From the NCBI GenBank assembly GCA_002205125.1, contig NIOE01000010.1:310001-374000 (forward strand): a DNA stretch of 64,000 nucleotides, written 5' to 3'. Below are positions 18,794 to 28,143 of the stretch, piece by piece (the first letter of the stretch is position 1; every line of letters starts with the position of its first letter). The notes beneath the pieces were generated by a model. The model had not been told where the DNA came from, ran no database searches, and was given only the letters and a program-made list of their open reading frames with translations. This stretch comes from Roseateles noduli (lineage in GTDB: Bacteria; Pseudomonadota; Gammaproteobacteria; Burkholderiales; Burkholderiaceae_C). The translations under genes were made by a program, and so were the position numbers.

Positions 18794-20347
18794 ATGAAGT
18801 ACCGAGATCTGCGTGACTTTATGGGCGCTTTGGAGGCCATGGGCGAGTTGCGCCGCGTGGCCGAGCCGGTGTCGCCCGTCCTCGAGATGACGGCCGTCAG
18901 CGACCTCGTCCTCAAGGCGGAGGGCCCGGCCTTGCTGTTCGAACAGCCGACCGGCCATCGCATGCCGGTGCTGGCCAACCTGTTCGGCACCCCGCGACGG
19001 GTGGCGCTGGGCATGGGCGCCGAGTCGACCACCCAGTTGAGGGAGGTCGGCCAGTTGCTGGCGACGCTGAAGGAGCCGGAGCCGCCGCGCGGCCTGCGCG
19101 ACGTGGGCAAGCTGGCCCAGATGGGCAAGGCGCTGTGGGACATGAAGCCGTCGCTGGTGAAGCGGCCGGCCTGCCAGGAGCAGGTGATCGAGGGCGACGA
19201 CGTCGACCTCAAGCGCCTGCCCATCCAGACCTGCTGGCCCGGCGACATCGGCCCGCTGCTGACCTGGGGGCTGGTGGTGACGCGGGGGCCTCAGAAGATC
19301 GCGAACCCGCGGCTGCGCCAGAACCTCGGTATCTATAGACAGCAGCTGATCGGCAAGCGGCAGCTGATCATGCGCTGGCTGGCGCATCGCGGCGGTGCCC
19401 TCGATTTCCGCGACTTCGGCATCGCGAACCCGGGACAGCCGTTCCCGATCGCTGTGGCGCTGGGCGCTGATCCGGCGACCACGCTGGGCGCGGTCACGCC
19501 GGTGCCGGACACGCTGTCCGAATACCAGTTCGCCGGCCTGCTGCGCGGTTCGAGGACCGAAGTCGCCGACACCAACGTCGGCGAGGCCGGCCGCATGCTG
19601 CAGGTGCCGGCGACGGCGGAGATCGTGCTCGAAGGCCACATCCCGCCCGCCGCGCCAGGCTACACCGGCCACAGCGAGGACGGCATCCCGCTGAAGGAGA
19701 AGGGCGGCTACCTCCACGCGCTGGAAGGCCCGTACGGCGACCATACCGGCTACTACAACGAGCAGGACTGGTTCCCCGTCTTCGAGGTCAACCGGATCAC
19801 GCAGCGCGACGGCGCGATCTACCACTCGACCTACACCGGCAAGCCGCCCGACGAGCCGGCGGTCCTGGGCGTGGCGTTGAACGAGGTGTTCGTCCCCATC
19901 CTGCAGAAGCAGTTCCCGGAGATCGTCGACTTCTATCTGCCGCCGGAAGGTTGCAGCTACCGGATGGCGGTCATCTCCATCAAGAAGGCCTATCCGGGAC
20001 ACGCCAAGCGGCTGATGTTCGGCCTGTGGAGCTATCTGCGCCAGTTCATGTACACGAAGTTCATCGTGATCGTGGACGAGGACGTGGACATCCGCAGCTG
20101 GCAGGACGTGATCTGGGCGATCACCACGCGCATGGACCCGGTGCGGGACACGACGCTGGTCGAGGGCACGCCGATCGACTACCTGGACTTCGCCTCCCCG
20201 GTCAGCGGGCTGGGCGGAAAGATGGGCCTGGACGCGACCAACAAGTGGCCGGGCGAGACGCCGCGCGAATGGGGCCGGGTGATCGAGATGCCGGCCGAGC
20301 AGAAAGCCCGTGCGGCGGATCTCTATCAGCGTTTGTTCGGGGGCTAG
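18794..20347 (+). CDS. ubiD: 4-hydroxy-3-polyprenylbenzoate decarboxylase UbiD
   Basis: Prenylated-FMN-dependent decarboxylase of ubiquinone synthesis, or a close UbiD-family relative. At 517 aa it has the UbiD length. Diagnostic stretches are [19 protein letters not shown] at the start, [50 protein letters not shown] and DASPVSG-like [23 protein letters not shown] near the end. ATG 18794 is preferred over TTG 18788 because it gives the conserved N-terminus. It stands alone; ubiX is not in the window. Confidence 0.93.
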   Translation: MKYRDLRDFMGALEAMGELRRVAEPVSPVLEMTAVSDLVLKAEGPALLFEQPTGHRMPVLANLFGTPRRVALGMGAESTTQLREVGQLLATLKEPEPPRGLRDVGKLAQMGKALWDMKPSLVKRPACQEQVIEGDDVDLKRLPIQTCWPGDIGPLLTWGLVVTRGPQKIANPRLRQNLGIYRQQLIGKRQLIMRWLAHRGGALDFRDFGIANPGQPFPIAVALGADPATTLGAVTPVPDTLSEYQFAGLLRGSRTEVADTNVGEAGRMLQVPATAEIVLEGHIPPAAPGYTGHSEDGIPLKEKGGYLHALEGPYGDHTGYYNEQDWFPVFEVNRITQRDGAIYHSTYTGKPPDEPAVLGVALNEVFVPILQKQFPEIVDFYLPPEGCSYRMAVISIKKAYPGHAKRLMFGLWSYLRQFMYTKFIVIVDEDVDIRSWQDVIWAITTRMDPVRDTTLVEGTPIDYLDFASPVSGLGGKMGLDATNKWPGETPREWGRVIEMPAEQKARAADLYQRLFGG

Positions 20348-20595
20348 GAAACCACCCGTTCTGGCGATGGCCGCTTGAAAGCGCCGTCGCGCCTGCCTAA
20401 GGTTGTCGGGCCTTTCCGGCACTTCAACTGGCGCAGTCTCTGCGTGCCAGGAGCCCTGCGGCAGTTCGCTGCGGAGCCCCAAAGGCGGCTGGTCCGCCCA
20501 CCCCTTCCTTGTCCGGCACGTCCGGCGCGGAGGGGGTTTCTATTTGGGGCGTCGACAGTCGCCCCCGGACGTCCGACGGGTGCGTTGGCGACCCG

Positions 20596-21363
20596 TCAAT
20601 GTCCGCCCACGTAGCCCAGCCATTCGTAGCCCAGATACCGCGCCCGGGAGAGGCCCTCCTGCGACGGCAGCAGGTCGCGCCATTCGAAGCCCGGCAAGGC
20701 CAGGCCGAGCGGTGCGGGGACCACCTCCACCTCCGGAGGCAGCGCCTCGCGGAAGGCGCGCAGCGAACGGCGCATGTGGACGTCGTGCGTCACCAGCACC
20801 ACGCGCCGGATCGACTGGCCGCGCAGCAGCTCCGCGGTGAAGCGCGCGTTCTCGCGCGTGTCGGCGGCGCGGTCTTCCTTGGCCGCGAGCGTGAAACCGA
20901 ATTCCTGCGCCGCCGTGCGTTCGGCCAGCGCGGCCTCGGTCATGCGCTCGTCCGACGAGTCCCGCGGCGTGCCGCCGGTGAACATCATCGGGATGCCGGT
21001 CTGCCGCGACAGCCAGATGCCGTATCGCAGCCGCTCGACCGAGAGCGTCTTGAGCTGCGGGCTGCCGTATTCCGGCATCAGCTTGCGGGCGCCGCCCCCG
21101 AGCACGACGATCATGGTCTGCTTCGGCGGCAGGTCCTTGAGGCGTTCCACCTGGACGGCCTGCTGCGGCCCGAGCAGCCGGTCCTGCAGCCACAGCGCGC
21201 CGAGCTCGGTGCTGCCGATCCAGACGGCGATCAGCCCGGTCGTGAACAGCGCGCCGGAGATCCAGCGGCGGCGGTGCCGCAGCCACCAGGCGAGCAGCAG
21301 CAGCGGAAAGGCGCCGGTGGGCGGCAGCAGGAACGCTGCGACCGCATGTATCAGGTCGTTCAT
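20596..21363 (-). CDS. YdcF/ElyC-family envelope protein (DUF218)
   Basis: A 255-aa protein with two N-terminal membrane helices (about 5-27 and 35-52) followed by a DUF218 domain: MIVVLGGGARK, LRYGIWLSRQTGIPMMFTGGT, SADTREN-like RAADTRENARFTAELL, and VVLVTHDVHMRRSLRAF. Relatives such as ElyC affect envelope polymer synthesis. The gene is divergent from the DUF748 gene with only about 23 bp between starts, so their promoters probably overlap coding sequence, or the DUF748 start lies further downstream. The exact function is unknown. Confidence 0.82.
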   Translation of the reverse strand: MNDLIHAVAAFLLPPTGAFPLLLLAWWLRHRRRWISGALFTTGLIAVWIGSTELGALWLQDRLLGPQQAVQVERLKDLPPKQTMIVVLGGGARKLMPEYGSPQLKTLSVERLRYGIWLSRQTGIPMMFTGGTPRDSSDERMTEAALAERTAAQEFGFTLAAKEDRAADTRENARFTAELLRGQSIRRVVLVTHDVHMRRSLRAFREALPPEVEVVPAPLGLALPGFEWRDLLPSQEGLSRARYLGYEWLGYVGGH

Positions 21364-21386
21364 CGAGAGCCGGGGATCGGTGTCAG

Positions 21387-24300
21387 GTGTTGAGGCCCGC
21401 CAGCATAATCAGCTTCCTTGACGACTCGTCCGGGTTTTGCCGGCTGCCCTTCGTGTTCTTCTCTGCTCTTCCGGTCTGGCCGCGGCGCGTGCTGCGCGTG
21501 CTCGTGGGTCTGGTGCTGTCCGTCGTTGCGCTGCTGCTGGTGGCGTGGGTGGCGCTGCCGATGTGGATCGAGCGGGCGGGCGTCAGGATCGCGTCGGAAC
21601 AGCTGGGGCGACCGGTCACGCTGGGCGGCGCGAGCTTCACACCGTGGCGGCTGGCCCTCGCGCTGGACGACCTGAAGATCGCTGGACCGACGGCCGAGGC
21701 GCCGTCGCTCTTCGAGGTGAAGCGCGTGCGCACGGTGCTGTCGCCGCGCTCGCTGTGGCACCTGGCGCCGGTGCTGTCGTCGCTGACGGTGGAGGCGCCG
21801 AGGGTGCGCGTCGCGCTGCTGCCCGATGGCAGGACCGACCTGGACGACATCCTCGCGAAGCTGGCCGCCGCGCCCAAGGCGCCGCCCACCGCCGATGACG
21901 GCCCCGCCGAGGCCGCGCTCTACAACATCGAGCTGACCGACGGCGAGTTCCGCCTGGACGATCGCACGGCCGGGATGGTCCACGAGCTCAAGGCGCTCCA
22001 CCTGGGCATCCCGTTCCTGTCGACGCTGGATGCGGACGTCGAGGTCCATGTGCAGCCGCGCTTGTCCGGACGTCTGAACGGCGTCGGTTTCGAGAGCGAA
22101 GGCCAGGTGCAGCCCTTTGCCGAGACGCGCAGCGCGAGCATGACGGTCAAGCTCGACGCGCTGGACCTGTCGGCGTACCGCGCGTACTGGCCGAAGGAGC
22201 TGCCGATGCGGCTGGCCAAGGGGCTGGTCGATTCGCAGCTCACGCTGGATTTCAAACAGCCGCCCAAGCAGTCGCCGGAGGTCAAGGTGAGTGGCCGGAC
22301 CTCGGTGCGGGAGCTGTCCTTGCAGCGTCGCGCGGGTGTCGGCGCGGACGGCGGCTGGGAGGACTGGCTGCGCTGGCAGGCGTTGAGCGTCGAACTGGCG
22401 GACGTGCAGCCGCTGAAGCGGCAGGTGCTGCTGGGCGCGGTGAGCCTGAAGCAGCCGGAACTGTTGATGGGCCGGGACGCGCAGGGCCGTCTCTGGCTGC
22501 CTGACATGCCGGCCGCGTCGACGTCGACGCCGACGCCGACACCGACGCCCAAGGCAGTCGCCGAAGCGCCGAAGGCGGCGTCGTCGGATCCGACGAAAGC
22601 GCCGGCGACGGTCCCCTCCAAAGGCACGACGCCCTGGCGCGTCGGCGTGCGGCAACTGGCGCTGGAAGGCGGTCGGGTCGGTTGGACCGACGAGATGCTT
22701 CGTCCCGTGGCACGGTGGAGCGTCGACGGTCTGACGGTCAAGGGCAGCGGACTGTCGTGGCCGTTGACTGCGAAGGCGGCACCGATGGAAATCGCCGCGA
22801 CCTTGTCGCCGGAGGGCGTCACGGCCCCGGCCGCGTTCAGCGGCAAGGGCGAACTCGGCGCGTCGGGCGTGGCGCTCGAGTGGGCGCTGAAGGACCTCGC
22901 GCTGGAAGCCCTCGCTCCGTATCTGAAGGCGGCGACGCCGCTGTCGGTGCAGGGCCGCTTCGCGACGCAGGGCGCCGTGCGCGTGGGACCCACTGGCGAA
23001 GATCTGAAGCTCTCGTTGAAGGCGCTCAGCCTCGACGACGTGCAACTGGCTGACGGCAAGAAGCCGGTGCTGGCATTGAAGCAGCTGAGCCTGGATCAGG
23101 CGGAGCTCGCGCTGGGCAGTCGCAAGCTGACGGCCGGACGACTCGCGCTGGTGGCGCCCAAGGCCCAGATAGGCCGGGACAAGTCCGGGAAGTGGAGCTG
23201 GGACGCCTGGATGATCGCTGCGACGTCGACGTCGACGTCGACGCCGGTGACGAGCGGGCAGGGGACTGCGACGACGAACGTCAGCGGTGCGGCGGTTTCG
23301 CGTCGACGTGCGTCCGAGGGCCGCGGCGATCGCTTGACGCTGGATGTTCCCGAGGTGCTCCAACGTCCTGCGTCTGCAGTGGCGGCGGGGCCCGCCTCGG
23401 CCGCGACGGCGACTCCGGCGACTGCGATGACGCCAGCGCCGGCCAACGACGCCCTCTGGACTGCGCAGATCGCCGAGATCGCTGTCGAGGGCGGTGAGGC
23501 GACCCTGCTCGACCTGGCCACGCATGTGCTGGATGACGAGCCCGCCCGTCCGATCGGCGTGCAGGACCTGTTGCTGAAGGTGTCCGGTATCGATTGGGAC
23601 GGCCGTCAGCTGCGCAAGCCGCTGCCGGTGCAACTGGGCGCCACGCTGCGGCGGCCCGACGCCACGCGCCGCAACCTGCGTGAGGTGCCGAAGTTCCGCT
23701 GGGACGGTCAACTGGCGCTGGCGCCGCTGAAGGCCTCCGGGCGCCTCACTGCCGAGCACCTGCCGCTGCACTGGGCCGATCCCTACCTCGACCCGTCGAT
23801 CGGCATCCACCTGCAGCGCGCCGAGGGCTCGATGCGGGGCGGGTTCGATTTCACCGAGACCCCCAAGGGGCCGTCGGTACGCGCCGGCGGCGAGCTGGTG
23901 ATCTCCGACCTGCGGCTGCGCCAGGCGCGGCTGCAGGACGGCAGACGCCGTTCCGCCGAAGAGCTGCTGAGCTGGCAGGGTCTGAAGCTCGGCGGTCTGC
24001 GGGTGGCGCTGGCGCCGGGCGGCGCGCCGGACGTGAAGATCCAGCAGGCCGTGCTGGACGAGTTCTACGCGCGGCTGATCATCAACGAACAGGGCCGGCT
24101 GAACCTGCGCGACCTGAACCAGACCGAGCAGGGTCAGGCGGTGGCCGCTGTGGCAGGTACGCCAGCGGCGTCGGCGCCGGTGGCGGCGACGGTGGCTCGC
24201 GCAACGTCGGCGCCCAGCCCGGCGCCTGATCCGTCGTCGGCGGCGTCCGCGGCCGGAAATGGGAGCGGGAACGGGAATCCGCCGCTGCGGATCAGCATCG

Positions 24301-25556
24301 CCGAGACCCGCCTCAACGGTGGCAAGGTCGATTTCAACGATCGTTTCATCAAGCCCAACTACAGCGCCAACCTCAGCGAGCTGACCGGCACGCTGGGCGC
24401 GTTCTCGGCGGGTTCGGCGGCGATGGCGCCGCTGCAGCTCAAGGGCAAGGTCGAGGGCACGGGGCTGCTGGACATCAGCGGCCAATTGAACCCGAGCGGC
24501 GCGCCGCTGGCGCTGGACATCACCGCCAGCGCGACCGACATCGAGCTCGCGCCGCTGTCGCCGTACGCCGGCAAGTACGCGGGCTACGCGATCGAGCGCG
24601 GCAAGCTGTCCACGCGGGTGCACTACCAGATCGAGCCCGGCGGCCGCCTGGAGGCCGACAACAAGATCGTGCTCAATCAGCTGACCTTCGGCGAGAGGAT
24701 CGACAGCCCGACGGCGACCCGGCTGCCGGTCAAGCTGGCGGTGGCGCTGCTCAAGGACAGCGACGGCGTCATCGACGTCAACCTGCCGGTCAGCGGCTCG
24801 CTGAACGATCCGGAGTTCAGCGTCGGCAGCCTGGTGGTGAAGCTGATCGTCAATCTGCTGACCAAGGCGCTGACGGCGCCGTTCTCGCTGCTGTCCGGCG
24901 GCGGCGGCGGCGCCGAGATGAGCCAGCTCGAATTCAAGCCGGGCACGGCGGCGCTGCAGCCCGAGGCGGCGAAGAAGCTGGAGCCGTTGACCAAGGTGCT
25001 GGCCGACAAGCCGGCGTTGCAGTTGAGCATCACCGGCTGGGTCGATCCCGAGGGCGAGCGCCGAGCCGCGCAGGGCGCCCGGCTGGAGGACGCGATGATC
25101 GCCGAACGCCGTCGCGAGCTGCGTCGCGCGGCGGTCACGCAGGCGGTCGGTGCGCCGGCCGCTGCGGGCACTCCGGCCTCGGGTGCTGCGGCAGGCGCTG
25201 ACGCGCAGGCGCCGGTCGTGCTCGACGACGCGCAGCGCGCGCGGCTGCTCAAGGTTGTCTACGACAACGCCAAGCTGCCCAACAAACCGCGCAACTTCAT
25301 CGGGTTGTCGAAGGACATCCCGGCGGAGCAGATGCGTGAGCTGCTGATGGACAGCTACACGGTCACCGACGAGCAGCTGCGCGAACTGGCCCTGCAGCGC
25401 GCGGTGGCGGTGCGCGACGCGCTGCTCGAACGCGGCGTCCCGAACGCGCGCATGTTCCTGGCGTCGCCCAAGCTGCACGCGAAGGACGACGAGCGCGGTG
25501 CCGACAAGGACAAGTCCTGGACGCCGCGCGTCGATCTGGCGCTGAGCGCACAGTAG
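21387..25556 (+). CDS. Large DUF748 (AsmA-like) envelope protein
   Basis: A protein of about 1,389 aa with a single N-terminal membrane anchor (about residues 34-60, VLRVLVGLVLSVVALLLVAW) and a very long periplasmic part of DUF748 repeats. This family is related to AsmA/TamB-like bridge proteins of the Gram-negative envelope. Near the C-terminus (about 1175-1389) LEFKPGTAALQPEAAKKLEPL resembles the start of an OmpA-like peptidoglycan-binding fold. Low-complexity Ala/Thr/Pro linkers at about 373-412 and 612-690 come partly from GTCGAC/GCCGAC hexamer repeats. GTG 21387 is the first possible start; GTG 21453 would also give a normal anchor. Role in phospholipid transport is a family-based inference. 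Confidence 0.82.
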   Translation: MLRPASIISFLDDSSGFCRLPFVFFSALPVWPRRVLRVLVGLVLSVVALLLVAWVALPMWIERAGVRIASEQLGRPVTLGGASFTPWRLALALDDLKIAGPTAEAPSLFEVKRVRTVLSPRSLWHLAPVLSSLTVEAPRVRVALLPDGRTDLDDILAKLAAAPKAPPTADDGPAEAALYNIELTDGEFRLDDRTAGMVHELKALHLGIPFLSTLDADVEVHVQPRLSGRLNGVGFESEGQVQPFAETRSASMTVKLDALDLSAYRAYWPKELPMRLAKGLVDSQLTLDFKQPPKQSPEVKVSGRTSVRELSLQRRAGVGADGGWEDWLRWQALSVELADVQPLKRQVLLGAVSLKQPELLMGRDAQGRLWLPDMPAASTSTPTPTPTPKAVAEAPKAASSDPTKAPATVPSKGTTPWRVGVRQLALEGGRVGWTDEMLRPVARWSVDGLTVKGSGLSWPLTAKAAPMEIAATLSPEGVTAPAAFSGKGELGASGVALEWALKDLALEALAPYLKAATPLSVQGRFATQGAVRVGPTGEDLKLSLKALSLDDVQLADGKKPVLALKQLSLDQAELALGSRKLTAGRLALVAPKAQIGRDKSGKWSWDAWMIAATSTSTSTPVTSGQGTATTNVSGAAVSRRRASEGRGDRLTLDVPEVLQRPASAVAAGPASAATATPATAMTPAPANDALWTAQIAEIAVEGGEATLLDLATHVLDDEPARPIGVQDLLLKVSGIDWDGRQLRKPLPVQLGATLRRPDATRRNLREVPKFRWDGQLALAPLKASGRLTAEHLPLHWADPYLDPSIGIHLQRAEGSMRGGFDFTETPKGPSVRAGGELVISDLRLRQARLQDGRRRSAEELLSWQGLKLGGLRVALAPGGAPDVKIQQAVLDEFYARLIINEQGRLNLRDLNQTEQGQAVAAVAGTPAASAPVAATVARATSAPSPAPDPSSAASAAGNGSGNGNPPLRISIAETRLNGGKVDFNDRFIKPNYSANLSELTGTLGAFSAGSAAMAPLQLKGKVEGTGLLDISGQLNPSGAPLALDITASATDIELAPLSPYAGKYAGYAIERGKLSTRVHYQIEPGGRLEADNKIVLNQLTFGERIDSPTATRLPVKLAVALLKDSDGVIDVNLPVSGSLNDPEFSVGSLVVKLIVNLLTKALTAPFSLLSGGGGGAEMSQLEFKPGTAALQPEAAKKLEPLTKVLADKPALQLSITGWVDPEGERRAAQGARLEDAMIAERRRELRRAAVTQAVGAPAAAGTPASGAAAGADAQAPVVLDDAQRARLLKVVYDNAKLPNKPRNFIGLSKDIPAEQMRELLMDSYTVTDEQLRELALQRAVAVRDALLERGVPNARMFLASPKLHAKDDERGADKDKSWTPRVDLALSAQ

Positions 25557-25631
25557 CTTCGAATCCGGCGCTGTCGAACGGCCGTAAGATCATTCGATCC
25601 AAGTGCCGCCGTCGAGGCGGGGAATGACCAG

Positions 25632-27512
25632 ATGGCCCGGATCAACCTTCGGAAATTCATTGCGGAGCATTACCGCGGCGGGGTCTCGGCCCGCGACGTG
25701 ATTCGCGAGGCCATCACCAACTCGATCCATGCCGGCGGACGCCAGATCGCCGTGGATCTGCATTTCTCGGAGAAGAACGGTGAGCTGTTCCAGGGCACCG
25801 AAGTGCGCCGCGTGCTGGAGCAGATCACCATCGCGGACGACGGCGAAGGGTTCACGCACGAGAACCTCCAGTACTTCGACGAGATCTGCACCGGTCACAA
25901 GGATGAGATCGGCGGGAAGGGCGTGGGGCGGCTCGCGTTCCTCAAGTACGCCCGGGTGGTCCAGATCGAGAGCCAGCTTCCGGAGCGGCTGGTCCAGTTC
26001 AGCTACACGCCGGAGTTCACGCTCGAGGATGTGCGGTATGTCGATGTCGCGGGACCGTCGCGCACGGCGATCGTCCTGCGCGACCTCAAGGAGCGGATCA
26101 ACACGCAGGTCACCAAGCTGGTGAACTCGATCTGCGACGACCTGCGCCTGCTGCTTTTCCTCAAGGCGCGGCAAGGGCATCAGATCTCGGTGACCTTCCG
26201 CCACAACTCCCGGCAGCCGTTCGACGACGAGTTCGTCTTCTCGGGGAACGAGGTCAAGGCAGTCGCCGAGCACGAGTTCTCGGTCGGGGACGAGCAGTTC
26301 CGCTGCTATCTGTTCCGGGATGAACTGCCGCGCAAGGGCATCGCGGCCATGCTGTGCGCGGACGAACTCTGCATCGAGGAGTTCATGATCAGCCGGCGCT
26401 TCGATGTCTGCCGGCATCTGATCTTCATCACCTCCAACTACTTCAACGACCGCTCCAACATCGAGCGGCAGCGCCTGGAACTGCCGCGCACCGAAGACGA
26501 TGTGGACATGATCTCGCCGATCAGTCGTGAGCGGCTGATGCCGCGCATCGAGGCCGAATGCATGCGGCTCATCCGTGGGTCCTCGAACAGCGGCATCGAC
26601 GAATTCAAGTCGAACAATCTGGGGCGTCTGCGGAAGTACTACCCGTTCATCCGCCTGGAGTCGCTCGGCGGCAACGCTGCGCTGCTGGACGCGGACGAGA
26701 TCGTCAAGGCGTATCGCGCACAGCAGGCGCGGCGCGAGGACCAGGTGGTCGAGGCGCTGGAAAGCGGGCGCGAAGTCTCCCTGGACGATGTCTCCCACCT
26801 GGCCAGCGAAGACCTGGCCCGGTTCATCGTCCACCGGGCCCTGGTGATCGATTCCCTGGCCAACCTGCCGCACGACTGCGTGGAGGAGGTGGTCCACAAC
26901 GCGATCCTTCCGAAGCGCAGCGACGGCGCGAATCTGCGGGAGAACAACGTCTGGCTGGTGGACGACAAGTTCCTCTCGTATTCGAGCATCCACAGCGATG
27001 AGCGGCTCCAGCAGATCCTGGAAGAGGTCGGGCACGGCCTCGAAGGCAAGTTGCAACGGCGGCCGGACGTCGCGGCCTTCTTCTCCAAGGACAGCGACGA
27101 CCAGCCCAACAAGCTGGTGATCATCGAATTCAAGAAGCCGGCGGCGGACATCTTCGAGAACAACAAGTCGCTGCTGCAGTGCCGCCTCTACGCGAGCGCG
27201 CTGGCGGATCGCATCCCCACGGTGAGGGAAGTCTTCGCGTTCTCGATCGTCGAGGTGGACGACGAGTTCTACCGCGACTTGAAGCAGACCGGATTCAAGG
27301 ATGTCTTCTCCCTGTCCGAGCGGGTGGTCTACAACGATTTCCTGATCGGGCAATCCAGCGATGTGCCGCTTCACCTGTATGTGACGCCGGCCTCGTCCCT
27401 CATCCGCGACGCCAAGGCGCGGAACCGGGTGTTCGAGGAGGTCCTCCAGTTCGACCTCGTCCAGCCTCAAGCGGGTGCGACGATGGCGACAGGTGCGGCG
27501 GGCGAGCCTTGA
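25632..27512 (+). CDS. GHKL ATPase with C-terminal PD-(D/E)XK nuclease-like domain
   Basis: A 626-aa cytoplasmic protein not recognised as a named family. The N-terminus has all GHKL (Hsp90/MutL/MORC-type) ATP-binding boxes: E26-A-I-T-N30, D69-D-G-E-G73, and G94-G-K-G-V-G99-R. A middle region (about 130-420) looks like a transducer plus helical arm. The C-terminal region fits a PD-(D/E)XK nuclease core: RPD479VAAFF, then LVIIE499FK501KP, then a helix with Q/R residues (LLQCRLYASAL). It has no signal peptide. It stands alone between a DUF748 gene and msrA. The combination resembles nucleic-acid-acting or antiphage ATPase-nucleases; function is inference. ATG 25632 is preceded by GGCGGGGAATGA. 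Confidence 0.75.
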   Translation: MARINLRKFIAEHYRGGVSARDVIREAITNSIHAGGRQIAVDLHFSEKNGELFQGTEVRRVLEQITIADDGEGFTHENLQYFDEICTGHKDEIGGKGVGRLAFLKYARVVQIESQLPERLVQFSYTPEFTLEDVRYVDVAGPSRTAIVLRDLKERINTQVTKLVNSICDDLRLLLFLKARQGHQISVTFRHNSRQPFDDEFVFSGNEVKAVAEHEFSVGDEQFRCYLFRDELPRKGIAAMLCADELCIEEFMISRRFDVCRHLIFITSNYFNDRSNIERQRLELPRTEDDVDMISPISRERLMPRIEAECMRLIRGSSNSGIDEFKSNNLGRLRKYYPFIRLESLGGNAALLDADEIVKAYRAQQARREDQVVEALESGREVSLDDVSHLASEDLARFIVHRALVIDSLANLPHDCVEEVVHNAILPKRSDGANLRENNVWLVDDKFLSYSSIHSDERLQQILEEVGHGLEGKLQRRPDVAAFFSKDSDDQPNKLVIIEFKKPAADIFENNKSLLQCRLYASALADRIPTVREVFAFSIVEVDDEFYRDLKQTGFKDVFSLSERVVYNDFLIGQSSDVPLHLYVTPASSLIRDAKARNRVFEEVLQFDLVQPQAGATMATGAAGEP

Positions 27513-27567
27513 GGAATACGCCGCAGACGCCATGTAGGGCGATCGAACCATGAGCCAAGGATCCACC

Positions 27568-28143
27568 ATGACCACCACCCCGAACCCCGTCCAACTCCAG
27601 CCCGGCGAGGACCTCATCACCCTTGGCGGCGGCTGCTTCTGGTGCACCGAGGCGGTGTTCCTGCGCGTCAAGGGCGTCCTCGGCGTGGAGTCCGGCTACA
27701 CCAACGGGCCGCTCGCCAGCCCGAACTACGAGCAGGTCTGCTCCGGCAGCACCGGTCACTCCGAAGTCGTTCGCGTTCGCTTCGACACCAAGGTCGTGAG
27801 CCTGGAGGACCTGCTGCAGGTCTTCTTCACCATCCACGACCCGACCACGCTGAACCGCCAGGGTGCCGACGTCGGCACGCAGTACCGCTCGGGCATCTAC
27901 TACACGCGGCCCGACCAGCTCGGCGTGATCCGGCAGGTCGTCGACGAGGCCCAGCGCGCCCACGGCGGCAAGGTGGTGACCGAGGTCCAGCCCGAAGACA
28001 ACTACTGGCCCGCCGAGGCCTACCACCAGGACTACTTCGCCAACCATCCGGAGCAGGGCTACTGCGCCTTCGTCGTCGCGCCCAAGGTCGACAAGTTCGC
28101 CAAGAAGTTCAAGGAACTCCTGAAGGACGAGGCGGCGGGTTGA
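27568..28143 (+). CDS. msrA: Peptide methionine sulfoxide reductase MsrA
   Basis: Repairs methionine-S-sulfoxide in proteins. A 191-aa protein with the catalytic GCFWC (Cys23, Cys26), then EAVFLRVKGVLGVESGYTNG, and the resolving area near QGYC. ATG 27568 is chosen because AAGGA lies six bases upstream; the ATG at 27550 has no such site. Its stop overlaps the ATG of the next ABC transporter gene (TGATG), so the two are probably co-transcribed, although their functions are not obviously linked. Confidence 0.95.
   Translation: MTTTPNPVQLQPGEDLITLGGGCFWCTEAVFLRVKGVLGVESGYTNGPLASPNYEQVCSGSTGHSEVVRVRFDTKVVSLEDLLQVFFTIHDPTTLNRQGADVGTQYRSGIYYTRPDQLGVIRQVVDEAQRAHGGKVVTEVQPEDNYWPAEAYHQDYFANHPEQGYCAFVVAPKVDKFAKKFKELLKDEAAG

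Noticed and set aside
20348-20595. Small RNA or tRNA gene after ubiD
   Set aside because: No cloverleaf or conserved RNA motif could be made out; GC-rich partial stems are expected by chance in this composition.
21360-25478. Open reading frame of over 1,300 codons on the minus strand
   Set aside because: It is the antisense shadow of the DUF748 gene. The product is Arg/Gln/His-rich with no domains, as expected when a high-GC gene is read on the opposite strand.
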